A DNA stretch of 64,000 nucleotides from Stenotrophomonas maltophilia (GCF_001676385.1 NZ_LYVJ01000010.1:124001-188000), one strand, 5' to 3'. Numbered from the stretch's first letter, positions 45,877 through 56,232 are shown. The notes: generated by a model not told the origin, from the letters alone. A program made the numbers and translations.

Positions 45877-48246
45877 ATGACAGCCCGGCTGGCGGTCGTG
45901 CGCCGCTGGCTGCGGCCGCTGTGGCCGTGGCTGCGCTGGGGTACGGCGGCCATGCTGACGCTGCTGCTGATCCTGGACGTCGCGTTCCCGCCGCCCCTGC
46001 CGAAGCAGCGCGATACCAGCACCCTGGTGGTGGCGGCCGACGGCACGCCGCTGCGCGCATTCGCCGATGCCGAAGGCGTGTGGCGCTATCCCGCCTCGAT
46101 CGACAGCGTCTCGCCGTTGTACCTGCAGGCGTTGTTGACCTACGAGGATCGCTGGTTCTGGCGCCATCCAGGGATCAACCCGCTGGCGATCCTGCGTGCC
46201 AGCGGCCAGTTGCTGCGCGGTGGCCGCATCGTTTCCGGTGGCTCGACGCTGACCATGCAGGTCGCGCGCATCCTCGATCCGCATTCGCGCACGCCGTGGG
46301 GCAAGCTCAAGCAGATGCTGCGCGCGGTGCAGCTGGAAGTGCACCTGAGCAAGCGGCAGATCCTGGATCTTTACCTCGAGCGTGCACCCTATGGCGGCAC
46401 CATCGAGGGCGTGGAAGCCGCCAGCTGGGCCTATCTCGGCAAGCCGGCGGCGCAGTTGTCACGCGCCGAGGCCGCGCTGCTGGCGGTGTTGCCCCAGGCG
46501 CCCAGCCGGCTGCGCCCGGACCGCCATCCGCAGGCGGCGCAGAAGGCGCGCGACAAGGTACTGGCACGCATGGCCGAACTCGGTGTGTGGACGCCGGAAG
46601 AGGTGGCGGACGCGCGCATCGAGAACGTGGTGGCGCGTTCGCTGCGGCCGCCGCTGCATGCTGCGCTGCTGGCGCAGCGCCTGCATGCGGCGCATCCGGG
46701 CCAGGCGCGCATCCAGAGCAGCATCGACATCGGCCTGCAGCGCACGCTGGAAGAACGCGTGGCCAGCTACTTTTCGACGCTGCCGGAGCGCACGTCCGCC
46801 GCCTTGCTGGTGGTGGACAACCAGACCCTGCAGGCGCGGGCCTACGTCGGCACCTTGTCCTTCGGCGATCGCCAGCGGCTCGGCCACGTGGACATGGTGC
46901 AGGCGTGGCGCTCCCCGGGCTCTACGCTCAAGCCGTTCCTCTATGCGATGGCGCTGGATGATGGGCTGATCCATTCGGAAAGCCTGCTGGTCGATGCACC
47001 GCAGAGTTTCGGCAGCTACCGCCCCGGCAATTTCGACATGGCCTTCAATGGGCCGATCGGCGCTTCCAGCGCACTGCGGCTGTCCCTCAACGTTCCCTCG
47101 GTGGACCTGCTGCAGCGGGTCGGGGCCGCGCGTTTTGCCGCGCGCCTGTCGCACGCCGGCATCCAGCTGCGCTTTCCGCCCGGCAGCACGCCCAACCTGT
47201 CGCTGATCCTCGGCGGCACCGGCGCGCGCCTGGAAGACCTGGTCGGTGCCTTTGCCGCGCTCAACCGCGGCGGCATCGCCGGCCGCGTGCGTTACACCGG
47301 CGATGAACCGATGATCGAACGCCGCCTGGCCTCCCCGGGTGCCAGCTGGATCGTGCGCGAGATGCTGGAATCGAATCCGCGCCCGGGTTATGGCGTCGGT
47401 ACCTTCGATGTCGGTGGCCGCCCGCGCGTGGCCTGGAAGACCGGTACCAGCTATGGCTACCGTGATGCGTGGGCGATCGGCAGTACCCGCCACTACACCG
47501 TGGGCGTCTGGGTGGGGCGACCGGATGGCACACCGTTGCCGGGCCAGTACGGCGCGGTCACCGCGCTGCCGCTGATGTTCGAGGTGATCGACAGCCTGCC
47601 GCGCCAGCGCGGCGATTCCGCCGCTGCGCCGATGCCGGCCAGCGTCAGCCAGGAGGACATCTGCTGGCCCACCGGGGAGCGTGCCGATGGCCTGCCCGTG
47701 GTGTTGTGCCAGCGGCGCATGCCGGCCTACCTTCTGGACGGTGTCGCTCCACCGACCTTCCCCGAGCGCGAGGCGCGGCGCTGGCAGCCGGGACGGCAGC
47801 GCTACCTGGCCGATGCGCGCACCGGGCTGCGGGTGTCTGCCGATTGCCAGGCGCCGCACGAGGAAGTGGCACGCGAGATCGCGCGCTGGCCGGCACTGCT
47901 GTCGCCGTGGTTGTCCAAGGCCACGCGTGAGGCGTCGCAGCTGCCAGCGTTGTCGCCGGATTGCCGCGACGACGGGCGTGAAGCCAGTGTCGCGCTGCAC
48001 GTGGACGGGCTCAACGACGGCGCCACGCTGGCGCGCGCGCCGAACTCGGAACATGGCGTACGCCTGCAACTGCGTGCACTGGGCAGCGAGCAGGCAGTGG
48101 ACTGGCTGCTGGACGGCCGCTGGATCGCGCAGACCCAGGGCGCACAGCTGATGCAGCGGGAGTTCGCCGAACCGGGCGCACATACCCTGACCGCGCTGGC
48201 GGCTGACGGCGCGTGGACGCAGGTGCGGTTCACCGTCCTGCGGTAG
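45877..48246 (+). CDS. pbpC: Penicillin-binding protein 1C
   Basis: About 789 residues from the ATG at 45877 (GAGG at 45867-45870; an ATG at 45865 is also possible). Domains: one membrane anchor (about 17-37), a GT51 glycosyltransferase (YEDRWFWRHPGINP, GGSTLTMQVARIL), a transpeptidase with SxxK S349 in STLKPF and KTGTSYGYRDAW, and a C-terminal BiPBP_C domain. It builds peptidoglycan from lipid II. The stop TAG at 48244-48246 lies in a GTAG-headed repeat. Confidence 0.95.
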   Translation: MTARLAVVRRWLRPLWPWLRWGTAAMLTLLLILDVAFPPPLPKQRDTSTLVVAADGTPLRAFADAEGVWRYPASIDSVSPLYLQALLTYEDRWFWRHPGINPLAILRASGQLLRGGRIVSGGSTLTMQVARILDPHSRTPWGKLKQMLRAVQLEVHLSKRQILDLYLERAPYGGTIEGVEAASWAYLGKPAAQLSRAEAALLAVLPQAPSRLRPDRHPQAAQKARDKVLARMAELGVWTPEEVADARIENVVARSLRPPLHAALLAQRLHAAHPGQARIQSSIDIGLQRTLEERVASYFSTLPERTSAALLVVDNQTLQARAYVGTLSFGDRQRLGHVDMVQAWRSPGSTLKPFLYAMALDDGLIHSESLLVDAPQSFGSYRPGNFDMAFNGPIGASSALRLSLNVPSVDLLQRVGAARFAARLSHAGIQLRFPPGSTPNLSLILGGTGARLEDLVGAFAALNRGGIAGRVRYTGDEPMIERRLASPGASWIVREMLESNPRPGYGVGTFDVGGRPRVAWKTGTSYGYRDAWAIGSTRHYTVGVWVGRPDGTPLPGQYGAVTALPLMFEVIDSLPRQRGDSAAAPMPASVSQEDICWPTGERADGLPVVLCQRRMPAYLLDGVAPPTFPEREARRWQPGRQRYLADARTGLRVSADCQAPHEEVAREIARWPALLSPWLSKATREASQLPALSPDCRDDGREASVALHVDGLNDGATLARAPNSEHGVRLQLRALGSEQAVDWLLDGRWIAQTQGAQLMQREFAEPGAHTLTALAADGAWTQVRFTVLR

Positions 48247-48264
48247 CTGCCGACCTTGGTTGGC
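48243..48264 (+). repeat. GTAG-GCCGACCTTGGTTGGC repeat at the pbpC stop
   Basis: GTAGCT followed by a near-perfect 16-base palindrome (48249-48264). GTAG holds the pbpC stop codon. Confidence 0.7.
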
Positions 48265-48290
48265 ACTTCCTGTAGGTTTGCCACGCTGCT

Positions 48291-48364
48291 GTAGAGCCGA
48301 GCCCATGCTCGGCCGCTCCTGCGACGTGCGTTCAGCGGTCAGCCGAGCATGGGCTCGGCTCTAC
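48291..48364. repeat. SMAG repeat dimer
   Basis: Two inverted GTAGAGCCGAGC-type palindromes, 74 bases, between the convergent pbpC and ferritin-like genes. Confidence 0.9.
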
Positions 48365-48380
48365 AGGGAGCGCTGCACCG

Positions 48381-48956
48381 CTATTCCCCGATCCACCCAT
48401 CCAACAGGTCGGCGAACTCGTCGGCGTGTTCTTCTTCCTGTGCCAGGATCTCTTCGAGGATGCGCTTGGTGGTGGTATCGCGGTCACCGATGAAGTTGAT
48501 CATCTCGCGATAGCTGTCGATGGCAATGCGTTCGGCGACCAGGTTCTCGCGCACCATGTCGCGGAGGTCGCTGCCTTCCTTGTACTCGGCATGCGAGCGC
48601 GCGGTGAGCGTATCGGGGTTGAGGTCCGGCTCGCCGCCGAGCTGGACGATGCGCTCGGCCAGCTTGCCGGCGTGCGCCTGCTCCTGCTGTGCGTGTTCGA
48701 GGAACTCGGCCTTGACCGCGTCGGCCAGCATGCCCTTGGCCATGAAATAGTGCCTGTAGTAACGCAGTACGCAGACGTACTCGGTAGCCAGGGCGTCGTT
48801 GAGCAGCTTGATCACCGCCTCGCGATCGGCGCTGTAGCTGTCGGTGATCGCACCGTCCTGGATGTTGTGCCGGGCCCGCTCGCGCAGGGTGGTGCGGTCG
48901 CTGATGCCGGAAACGCGGGCGGCGGGCGGGTTGGCGTTGGCTGGCGTGCTGGACAT
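48381..48956 (-). CDS. Ferritin-like (bacterioferritin-type) protein
   Basis: The 191-residue four-helix protein has the iron ligands of bacterioferritin-like proteins: ALATEYVCVLRYYRHYF, EFLEHAQQEQAHAGKLAERI, LVAERIAIDSYREMI and the fourth-helix ILAQEEEHADEF. It could store iron or protect DNA from iron-driven damage. An N-terminal tail of about 35 residues precedes the fold. The gene lies just downstream of a peroxiredoxin on the same strand, a natural iron/peroxide pair. Confidence 0.88.
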   Translation of the reverse strand: MSSTPANANPPAARVSGISDRTTLRERARHNIQDGAITDSYSADREAVIKLLNDALATEYVCVLRYYRHYFMAKGMLADAVKAEFLEHAQQEQAHAGKLAERIVQLGGEPDLNPDTLTARSHAEYKEGSDLRDMVRENLVAERIAIDSYREMINFIGDRDTTTKRILEEILAQEEEHADEFADLLDGWIGE

Positions 48957-48985
48957 GGCTGGCCGTTTCCTCTTGCGGTGAAGAA

Positions 48986-49468
48986 TCAGGTGGGGAGGTG
49001 CTCCAGTACATATTCGGCCGAGGACACCTCGAACTGGCCGGGCTGTTCGATCCAGGCGGCCCGTACCACGCCATCGACCACGTACAGGGCGAAACGTCGC
49101 GAGCGGACGCCCATGCCCGACGCGCTGGCATCAAGCTCCAGGCCGAGCGCGCGGGTCAGCTCGGCGTTACCGTCGGACAACATCAGCAGGCCATCGGGCA
49201 CGCGCTGGTCGGCGGCCCACGCCTTCATCACGAACGGGTCGTTGACCGCCATGCAGTAGACATTGATGCCACGATGACGGAACGCCTCGAATCTCTCGAC
49301 GTAGCCGGGCAGGTGCCGCGCCGAGCAGGTCGGTGTGAACGCGCCGGGCACGGCGAACAGCACGACCTTGCGCGCGTCGAACAGCGAATGCGTATCGAGC
49401 GTTTCGATGCCCTCGCGGATGCGCTTGAGGGTCACTTCCGGAATGCGGTCGCCGACATGGATGGTCAT
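48986..49468 (-). CDS. Peroxiredoxin (Prx5 / AhpE-like, redoxin family)
   Basis: The 160-residue protein begins MTIHVGDRIPEVTLKRI, typical of Prx5-type peroxiredoxins. The peroxidatic Cys is C48 in VPGAFTPTCSARHLPGY; the conserved late motif GMGVRSRRFALYVVDG holds the arginine. It reduces hydrogen peroxide and organic peroxides, probably with glutaredoxin or thioredoxin. AAGGAG lies before the ATG at 49468; the longer frame to 49612 is not supported. Confidence 0.92.
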   Translation of the reverse strand: MTIHVGDRIPEVTLKRIREGIETLDTHSLFDARKVVLFAVPGAFTPTCSARHLPGYVERFEAFRHRGINVYCMAVNDPFVMKAWAADQRVPDGLLMLSDGNAELTRALGLELDASASGMGVRSRRFALYVVDGVVRAAWIEQPGQFEVSSAEYVLEHLPT

Positions 49469-49729
49469 GGGGAACTCCTTGCTGGGGCAGGCTAGTGGGC
49501 CGGATGGGACAGCGGCGTCAAGGCATTGGAAACCTGGTGTGCAGGCCCCATCTCCGGGCGTTGCAGCGTGGGCTTCCAGCCATAGCGTGGCGCATCGGGA
49601 TGGCATCCGCATTGCGCAGGATCAGTCGGGCTCACCGGGACCGCACGGGCGGCCGCGTAGCATCGCCGGCGCGTAGAATGAACCCGGGGCGGCGCTGCCG
49701 GCGCGGCCGAAGTGAATCGAGGTAACTGG

Positions 49730-50614
49730 ATGGAATTCAAGGATTACTACGCCACCTTGGGGGTGGAACCGAGCGCGGGTGAGGCGGAGATCAAGACCGC
49801 CTATCGCCGGCTGGCACGCAAGTACCACCCGGACGTCAGCAAGGAGGCCGGGGCCGAGGACAAGTTCAAGGCGGTCAACGAGGCCTACGAGGCGCTGCGT
49901 GATCCCGAGAAGCGCGCGGCCTACGACCAGCTGCGTGCGCAGGGCTACCGCCCGGGCGAGGAATTCCATGTGCCGCCGAACTATGGGGGAGGAGGGTTCA
50001 ACTTCGAGGAAGTGTTTGGCGGCGGTGGCGCCAATGGCGGCTTCAGCGATTTCTTCGAGAGCCTGTTCGCTCGCCAGCGCGGCGGTGCCGGCCCGGGGCC
50101 GGGTTTCAGCAGCCACGGCCATGCGCCCAACCGTGATACCCGCGCCAAGCTGTCGGTACCGCTGGAGGCCGCCTACAGCGGCGACAGCCTGCGCATTACC
50201 GTCAATGGCAGGCAGCTCGATGTCCGCGTGCCCAAGGGCATCCGCCCTGGCCAGGTGATCCGCCTGGCGGGGCAGGGCAACCAGGGGGGCAATCTGCTGC
50301 TGGAGGTGGAGTACGCGGCGCACCCGCAGTTCGAGGTCGATGGCCGCAACATCCTCTACACGCTGCCGGTGACCCCATGGCAGGCCGCGCTGGGCACCAG
50401 CATCAGCGTGCCGACCCTGGGCGGCGCGGTGGAGCTCAAGATCCCCGCCGATTCGGACGCCGGCCGCAAACTGCGGCTGCGTGGCCGGGGCCTGCCGGGG
50501 AACCCGGACGGTGATCAGATCGTCGAGCTGGAGATCGTCGCGCCGGCCGCGACCGACGAAGCGCAAAAGAAGGCCTACCGGAACCTGGCCAAGGCCTTCG
50601 GCGAGTCGATCTGA
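49730..50614 (+). CDS. cbpA: CbpA-type DnaJ-like co-chaperone
   Basis: The 294-residue protein has a J domain (1-70) with HPD at 33-35, a Gly/Phe-rich linker (about 80-130), and two C-terminal beta-barrel substrate domains. No zinc finger is present, which separates it from DnaJ. CbpA works with DnaK and also binds curved DNA in stationary phase. The start MEFKDYY at 49730 gives the standard family N-terminus. It is divergent from the peroxiredoxin. Confidence 0.93.
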   Translation: MEFKDYYATLGVEPSAGEAEIKTAYRRLARKYHPDVSKEAGAEDKFKAVNEAYEALRDPEKRAAYDQLRAQGYRPGEEFHVPPNYGGGGFNFEEVFGGGGANGGFSDFFESLFARQRGGAGPGPGFSSHGHAPNRDTRAKLSVPLEAAYSGDSLRITVNGRQLDVRVPKGIRPGQVIRLAGQGNQGGNLLLEVEYAAHPQFEVDGRNILYTLPVTPWQAALGTSISVPTLGGAVELKIPADSDAGRKLRLRGRGLPGNPDGDQIVELEIVAPAATDEAQKKAYRNLAKAFGESI

Positions 50615-50673
50615 CAGGCCGGAGGAGCGCCGGCGGCGTGCGCCGTCGGCGAGTCGATCTGAGGCCTTGGCAT

Positions 50674-50729
50674 GTAGAGTCGAGCCATGCTCGACTGCTC
50701 TTGCTGGGTCGAGCATGGCTCGACTCTAC
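50674..50729. repeat. SMAG repeat dimer (GTAGAGTCGAGC variant)
   Basis: Two inverted palindromes, 56 bases, between the convergent cbpA and response-regulator genes. Confidence 0.9.
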
Positions 50730-50736
50730 AGAAGCG

Positions 50737-50754
50737 TGCCAACCAAGGTTGGCA
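50737..50754. repeat. TGCCAACCAAGGTTGGCA palindrome
   Basis: A perfect 18-base palindrome of the GCCAACCTTGGTTGGC family next to the SMAG dimer, 16 bases from the response-regulator stop. It may serve as its terminator. Confidence 0.75.
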
Positions 50755-50769
50755 CCTGCCGGAAACCTC

Positions 50770-51141
50770 TCAACCCTGCGCGGCGAACACCCGCTCCAGC
50801 ACCTCGGACAGCTCGTCCTCAGAGAACGGCTTGGTGATGTAGGCCTTGGCACCCTGGCGCATGCCCCACATGCGATCGGTGTCCTGGTCCTTGGTGGTGA
50901 CCAGGATCACCGGAATATGCCGGGTCGCCTCGTCGCGGGCCAGGGTGCGGGTGGCCTGGAAGCCATTGAGATTGGGCATCACCACGTCCATCAGCACCAG
51001 GTCGGGCAGCTCGGCCTTGGCGGTTTCGACCCCGGCGGCACCGTCGGTGGCGGTCAGGATCTGGTGCCCGAGCTTCTCGACGATGCGCTGTATCCCCAAC
51101 AGCTGCGACGGTGAGTCGTCGACGATCAGAATGCGTGCCAT
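50770..51141 (-). CDS. Single-domain response regulator, PilH-like
   Basis: The 123-residue protein is only a receiver domain: acidic pocket DD (8-9), phosphoacceptor D52 in LVLMDVVMP, the TT switch pair in VILVTTKDQDTD and lysine in YITKPFSEDEL. The sequence MARILIVDDSPSQLLGIQRI is close to PilH/PilG of the twitching-motility Chp system. The rest of the pil-chp locus is absent here, so this is an orphan. The frame extends upstream, but ATG 51141 starts the domain exactly. Confidence 0.88.
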   Translation of the reverse strand: MARILIVDDSPSQLLGIQRIVEKLGHQILTATDGAAGVETAKAELPDLVLMDVVMPNLNGFQATRTLARDEATRHIPVILVTTKDQDTDRMWGMRQGAKAYITKPFSEDELSEVLERVFAAQG

Positions 51142-51229
51142 GTTGTTCCCCGTGTGATGCCCGCAGTGTAGTGCGGGCACATGGCCGGCGGGAGGGCCGC
51201 ACCTGCCGTCCGTCGCCCGCCTGCGACGT

Positions 51230-52225
51230 TCAGTCGATCCGGACCACGGTGCGGCCCAGTGACCCTCCGGCCAGCATCCGCTCGAACACCGCCGGCAGCC
51301 CCTCCAGTCCGACTTCCGCAGTGCAGATGCGGTCCAGGTGCTGCGGTTTCCATTCGTTGCCCAGGCGCGACCACACCTCTTCGCGCAGCCCGCGTGGCGC
51401 GTTGGCCGAGGAGACGCCCAGCAGCGATACACCGCGCAGGATGAACGGCATCACGGTCATGTCCAGCGCCGGGCTGGCCGCCAGCCCGGCACTGACCACG
51501 CTGCCGTAGGGCACGGTCTGTGCCAGCAGGCTGGCCAGCATGCTGCCGCCGGCATTGTCGAGGCCACCACCGAAGCGAGCCGACTGCAGTGGGCCGGTGT
51601 CGGCCAGTGCCTCGCGCGGCAACACCTCGGCAGCGCCGATGGCGCGCAGGAAATCCGCCTGGTCGGGCTTGCCGCTGATCGCATGCACGGTATACCCGGC
51701 CCGGCTGAAGATGGACAACGCCAGCGCACCGACGCCGCCACTGGCACCGGTCACCGCCAGCGGGCCGAGCTCCGGGGTCTGCCGGTTGTCCTGCATGCGC
51801 AGCAGGGCCAGTGCCGCAGTGAAGCCAGCGGTGCCCAGTACCATGGCCTCGCGCGGGCCGAGGCCCGCCGGCTGGGCGATCACTGCGCTGGAATCCAGGC
51901 GGACGAACTGGCTGTAGCCACCGTCACGCGTTTCGCTGAGACCGCAACCGGTGGCCAGCACGGCATCACCCTCCCGCCAGGCCGGGTCGGTGCTGGCAAC
52001 GACGGTGCCGGCCACGTCGATACCGCCCACCAGCGGGAAACGGCGCAGGATCCGGCCCTTGCCGGTGCCGGCCAGCGCGTCCTTGTAGTTGACCGAAGAC
52101 CAATGCGCGCGGATCAGCACCTGGCCGGGGCTGAGGTCGCCGACCATCAGCCGGGCCAGGCCGCTGCGGTAGCCGGCGCTGTCGTTTTCGATGCGGAAGG
52201 CGGTGAACGGGGTGGTGGGGGCCAT
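51230..52225 (-). CDS. acuI: AcuI/YhdH-type acryloyl-CoA reductase
   Basis: The 331-residue medium-chain dehydrogenase has the YhdH/AcuI pattern: AHWSSVNYKDALAGTGKG, FPLVGGIDVAGTV, and NADPH-binding GASGGVGALALSIF. AcuI reduces toxic acryloyl-CoA to propionyl-CoA, which would feed the prp pathway encoded some 11 kb away. Close relatives include generic quinone oxidoreductases, so the assignment is likely but not certain. ATG 52225 is used because the frame beyond it is shared with an unrelated region. Confidence 0.82.
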   Translation of the reverse strand: MAPTTPFTAFRIENDSAGYRSGLARLMVGDLSPGQVLIRAHWSSVNYKDALAGTGKGRILRRFPLVGGIDVAGTVVASTDPAWREGDAVLATGCGLSETRDGGYSQFVRLDSSAVIAQPAGLGPREAMVLGTAGFTAALALLRMQDNRQTPELGPLAVTGASGGVGALALSIFSRAGYTVHAISGKPDQADFLRAIGAAEVLPREALADTGPLQSARFGGGLDNAGGSMLASLLAQTVPYGSVVSAGLAASPALDMTVMPFILRGVSLLGVSSANAPRGLREEVWSRLGNEWKPQHLDRICTAEVGLEGLPAVFERMLAGGSLGRTVVRID

Positions 52226-52378
52226 CGGCGCTGCCTGACTTCGAGGAAAACGCCACCATACCCCGGACGTGCCCTTTCGATCCTGCCGATCCGCCCCATC
52301 TTGTATGATCAGTGATGGTTTCACGGCTGGCGCCGCGGGAAGGGCCCGCGCCGCAGCCCATATCTTGATGGAGCGTGC

Positions 52379-53512
52379 ATGGCCTGGAATACACCCGGCG
52401 GCAACAAGGGCGGACAAGGCCCCGAGGACAATCGACGCGGGCCGTTCGGGTCGCGCGGCGGTGGCAGTGGCGGTGGCTGGGGCGGATTGCCCGGGCCGCT
52501 GAGGGACCTGTTCGACGGCGGCATCTGGCGCTGGGTCGTGGCAGCCGTGGTGCTGCTGGTGCTGTTCTCCAGCTTCCAGCTGATCGGCGAACAGCAGCGT
52601 GGCGTGGTGCTGCGCTTCGGCCAGTTCTCGCGCATCCTGCAGCCTGGCCCGAATTTCAAGCTGCCTTGGCCGATCGAATCGGTCACCAAGGTCAATGCCA
52701 CCGAGATCAAGACCTTCTCGATCCAGGTGCCGGTGCTGACCCGTGACGAGAACATCGTCAATGTTTCGCTGAACGTCCAGTATCGCATCGACGACCCGCA
52801 GCTGTACCTGTTCGGCACCGTGGACGCCAACCAGGTGCTGGAGCAGTCGGCGCAGAGCGCGGTGCGCGAGGAAGTCGGTCGCGCCGACCTCAACGCTGTG
52901 CTGAACAACCGCGGCCCGCTTGCTGCGGCTGCCGAGGAACGCCTGCAGGCGCTGCTGAAGGCTTTCAAGACCGGCCTGACCGTGACCGGCCTGACCCTGC
53001 AGGACGCGCGTCCGCCGGAAGAAGTGAAGCCGGCGTTCGACGAGGTCAACGGCGCCCAGCAGGTCAAGGAACGCCTGATCAACGAAGCCCAGGCCTACGC
53101 CGCCAAGGTCGTGCCGGAAGCCCGAGGCCAGGCCTCGCGTGCCCGTACCACCGCCGAAGGTTACAAGCAGGCCGTGGTGTCCAAGGCCGAAGGTGACGCG
53201 CAGCGCTTCAGCCTGTTGCAGGCCCAGTACAAGGACGCTCCGGAAGTGACCCGCAAGCGCCTGTGGCTGGAGACGGTGCAGCAGGTGCTGAGCGAGAACC
53301 GCAAGGTGATCGGCGGCGATGGGCGCCAGCTGATCTACGTGCCGATGACCGGCGAGACCCGTCCCAGTGCTTCGGCTCCGGCCGCAGTGGTGAACCCGGA
53401 GGTGGTGATGCCATCGCTGCCGGGTGCGGCGGTGGAACAACCCCGTGATGCGGGCCGGCCGGTGGGCCGTCCGAGCGGGCGACCGAGCGGCCGAGAGGAG
53501 GGCAGCCGATGA
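52379..53512 (+). CDS. hflK: HflK membrane protease modulator
   Basis: The 377-residue protein begins with a Gly/Arg-rich cytosolic tail typical of HflK (about 1-40), then one transmembrane helix (about 50-72) and an SPFH/band-7 domain with the motif GEQQRGVVLRFGQ and the later EARGQASRARTTAEGY stretch. A Pro/Arg-rich C-terminal tail closes the protein. With HflC it forms a large periplasmic-facing ring around FtsH and limits its activity. Its stop overlaps the hflC start (ATGA). Confidence 0.95.
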   Translation: MAWNTPGGNKGGQGPEDNRRGPFGSRGGGSGGGWGGLPGPLRDLFDGGIWRWVVAAVVLLVLFSSFQLIGEQQRGVVLRFGQFSRILQPGPNFKLPWPIESVTKVNATEIKTFSIQVPVLTRDENIVNVSLNVQYRIDDPQLYLFGTVDANQVLEQSAQSAVREEVGRADLNAVLNNRGPLAAAAEERLQALLKAFKTGLTVTGLTLQDARPPEEVKPAFDEVNGAQQVKERLINEAQAYAAKVVPEARGQASRARTTAEGYKQAVVSKAEGDAQRFSLLQAQYKDAPEVTRKRLWLETVQQVLSENRKVIGGDGRQLIYVPMTGETRPSASAPAAVVNPEVVMPSLPGAAVEQPRDAGRPVGRPSGRPSGREEGSR

Positions 53513-54372
53513 AGAGTCCTATCTGGATCGCCGTGATCGTGGCGGTGGTGCTGGGCCTGCTCGGCTCGGTGTACGTGGTCCGCGAGGACCAGACCGCGAT
53601 GGTCCTGAACCTGGGCAAGGTGGTGCGTTCGGACATCAAGCCGGGCCTGCACTTCAAGGTGCCGGTGGTGGAGACGGTGAAGGTTTTCGACCGTCGCTTC
53701 CAGGTGCTCGACACCGCGCCGGCGCGCTACTTCACCGCCGAGCAGAAGGACGTCAGTGTCGACTTCTTCGCCATCGGCTACATCTCCAACGTGGGTGACT
53801 ATTTCCGTGCCACCGGCGGCGATCCGCGCGTCGCCAACGCCCGCCTGGCGCCGATCATCACCGACTCGCTGCGCAACCAGATCAACTCGCGCACCCTGCA
53901 GCAGCTGGTGTCCGGCGACCGCAGCGAGCTGATCGCCGAGCAGCTGAAGGGAATCAATGAGGCCGTGGCCGGCCTGGGCATGCAGATGATCGACCTGCGC
54001 ATCAAGCAGGTGGACCTGCCGACCGACAGCCAGGTGATCAACGACGTGTATGAGCGCATGCGGGCCCAGCGCAAGCAGGAAGCCGCCAAGCTGCGTGCAG
54101 AAGGCGAGGAACAGTCGCTGACCATCCGTGCCCAGGCCGACCGTGACAGCACCGTGCTGATTGCCGAGGCCGAGCGCGATGCACAGCGCCTGCGCGGTGA
54201 AGGTGATGCCGAGGCGGCCCGCATCTACGGCAGGGCCGGCTCGGCCGACCCGTCGTTCTATGCGTTCTACCGCAGCCTGGAGGCCTACCGCGGTTCCATG
54301 ACCGACGGCAATGGCGTGATCGTGCTGGACAAGAACGATCCCTTCCTGCAGTACCTGAAGAACGATCGCTGA
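53509..54372 (+). CDS. hflC: HflC membrane protease modulator
   Basis: The 287-residue partner of HflK has an N-terminal membrane helix (about 5-22), then the band-7 domain VVREDQTAMVLNLGKVV, a long coiled-coil part RMRAQRKQEAAKLRAEGEEQ, and the terminal segment DKNDPFLQYLKNDR. The two proteins regulate FtsH. It is translationally coupled to hflK and followed by a strong terminator. Confidence 0.95.
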   Translation: MKSPIWIAVIVAVVLGLLGSVYVVREDQTAMVLNLGKVVRSDIKPGLHFKVPVVETVKVFDRRFQVLDTAPARYFTAEQKDVSVDFFAIGYISNVGDYFRATGGDPRVANARLAPIITDSLRNQINSRTLQQLVSGDRSELIAEQLKGINEAVAGLGMQMIDLRIKQVDLPTDSQVINDVYERMRAQRKQEAAKLRAEGEEQSLTIRAQADRDSTVLIAEAERDAQRLRGEGDAEAARIYGRAGSADPSFYAFYRSLEAYRGSMTDGNGVIVLDKNDPFLQYLKNDR

Positions 54373-54390
54373 GATCGCAGGATGCCATCC

Positions 54391-54424
54391 GGGGCCCGGC
54401 CGCATGCCGGGCCCCGTGCTTTTT
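54391..54424 (+). terminator. Rho-independent terminator after hflC
   Basis: A perfect 10-bp stem (GGGGCCCGGC / GCCGGGCCCC, loop CGCAT) followed by GTGC and TTTTT. It lies before the DUF2065 gene, which therefore may be read by partial read-through or its own promoter. Confidence 0.8.
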
Positions 54425-54437
54425 CCGGAGCTCCCCC

Positions 54438-54623
54438 ATGAAAGATCTGTTCGCGGCCGTCTGCCTGGTGGCGGTGCTGGAAGGCCTGTTCCTGTTCGTC
54501 GCCCCGTTGGCCTGGAAGCGCATGGCCGAGCGGCTGCTGGAGATGCCCGGCCCGGCCCTGCGTGGCTTCGGCGGCCTGGTCCTGCTGGCCGGGCTGAGCC
54601 TGCTGTGGTGGGCCCGCCATTAG
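54438..54623 (+). CDS. DUF2065-family small membrane protein
   Basis: The 61-residue protein has two hydrophobic segments (about 3-20 and 42-57) separated by KRMAERLLEMPGPALRGFGG. It matches DUF2065, which lies between hflC and purA in many proteobacteria; its role is unknown, though the fixed position suggests a link with HflKC/FtsH. Ribosome binding site GGAGC lies upstream. Confidence 0.9.
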   Translation: MKDLFAAVCLVAVLEGLFLFVAPLAWKRMAERLLEMPGPALRGFGGLVLLAGLSLLWWARH

Positions 54624-54626
54624 CAG

Positions 54627-56191
<1,565 letters not shown>

Positions 56192-56232
56192 GTGCGTGAT
56201 CGGCAACGCTGGGCCTGGCCCGGCGTGACAGG

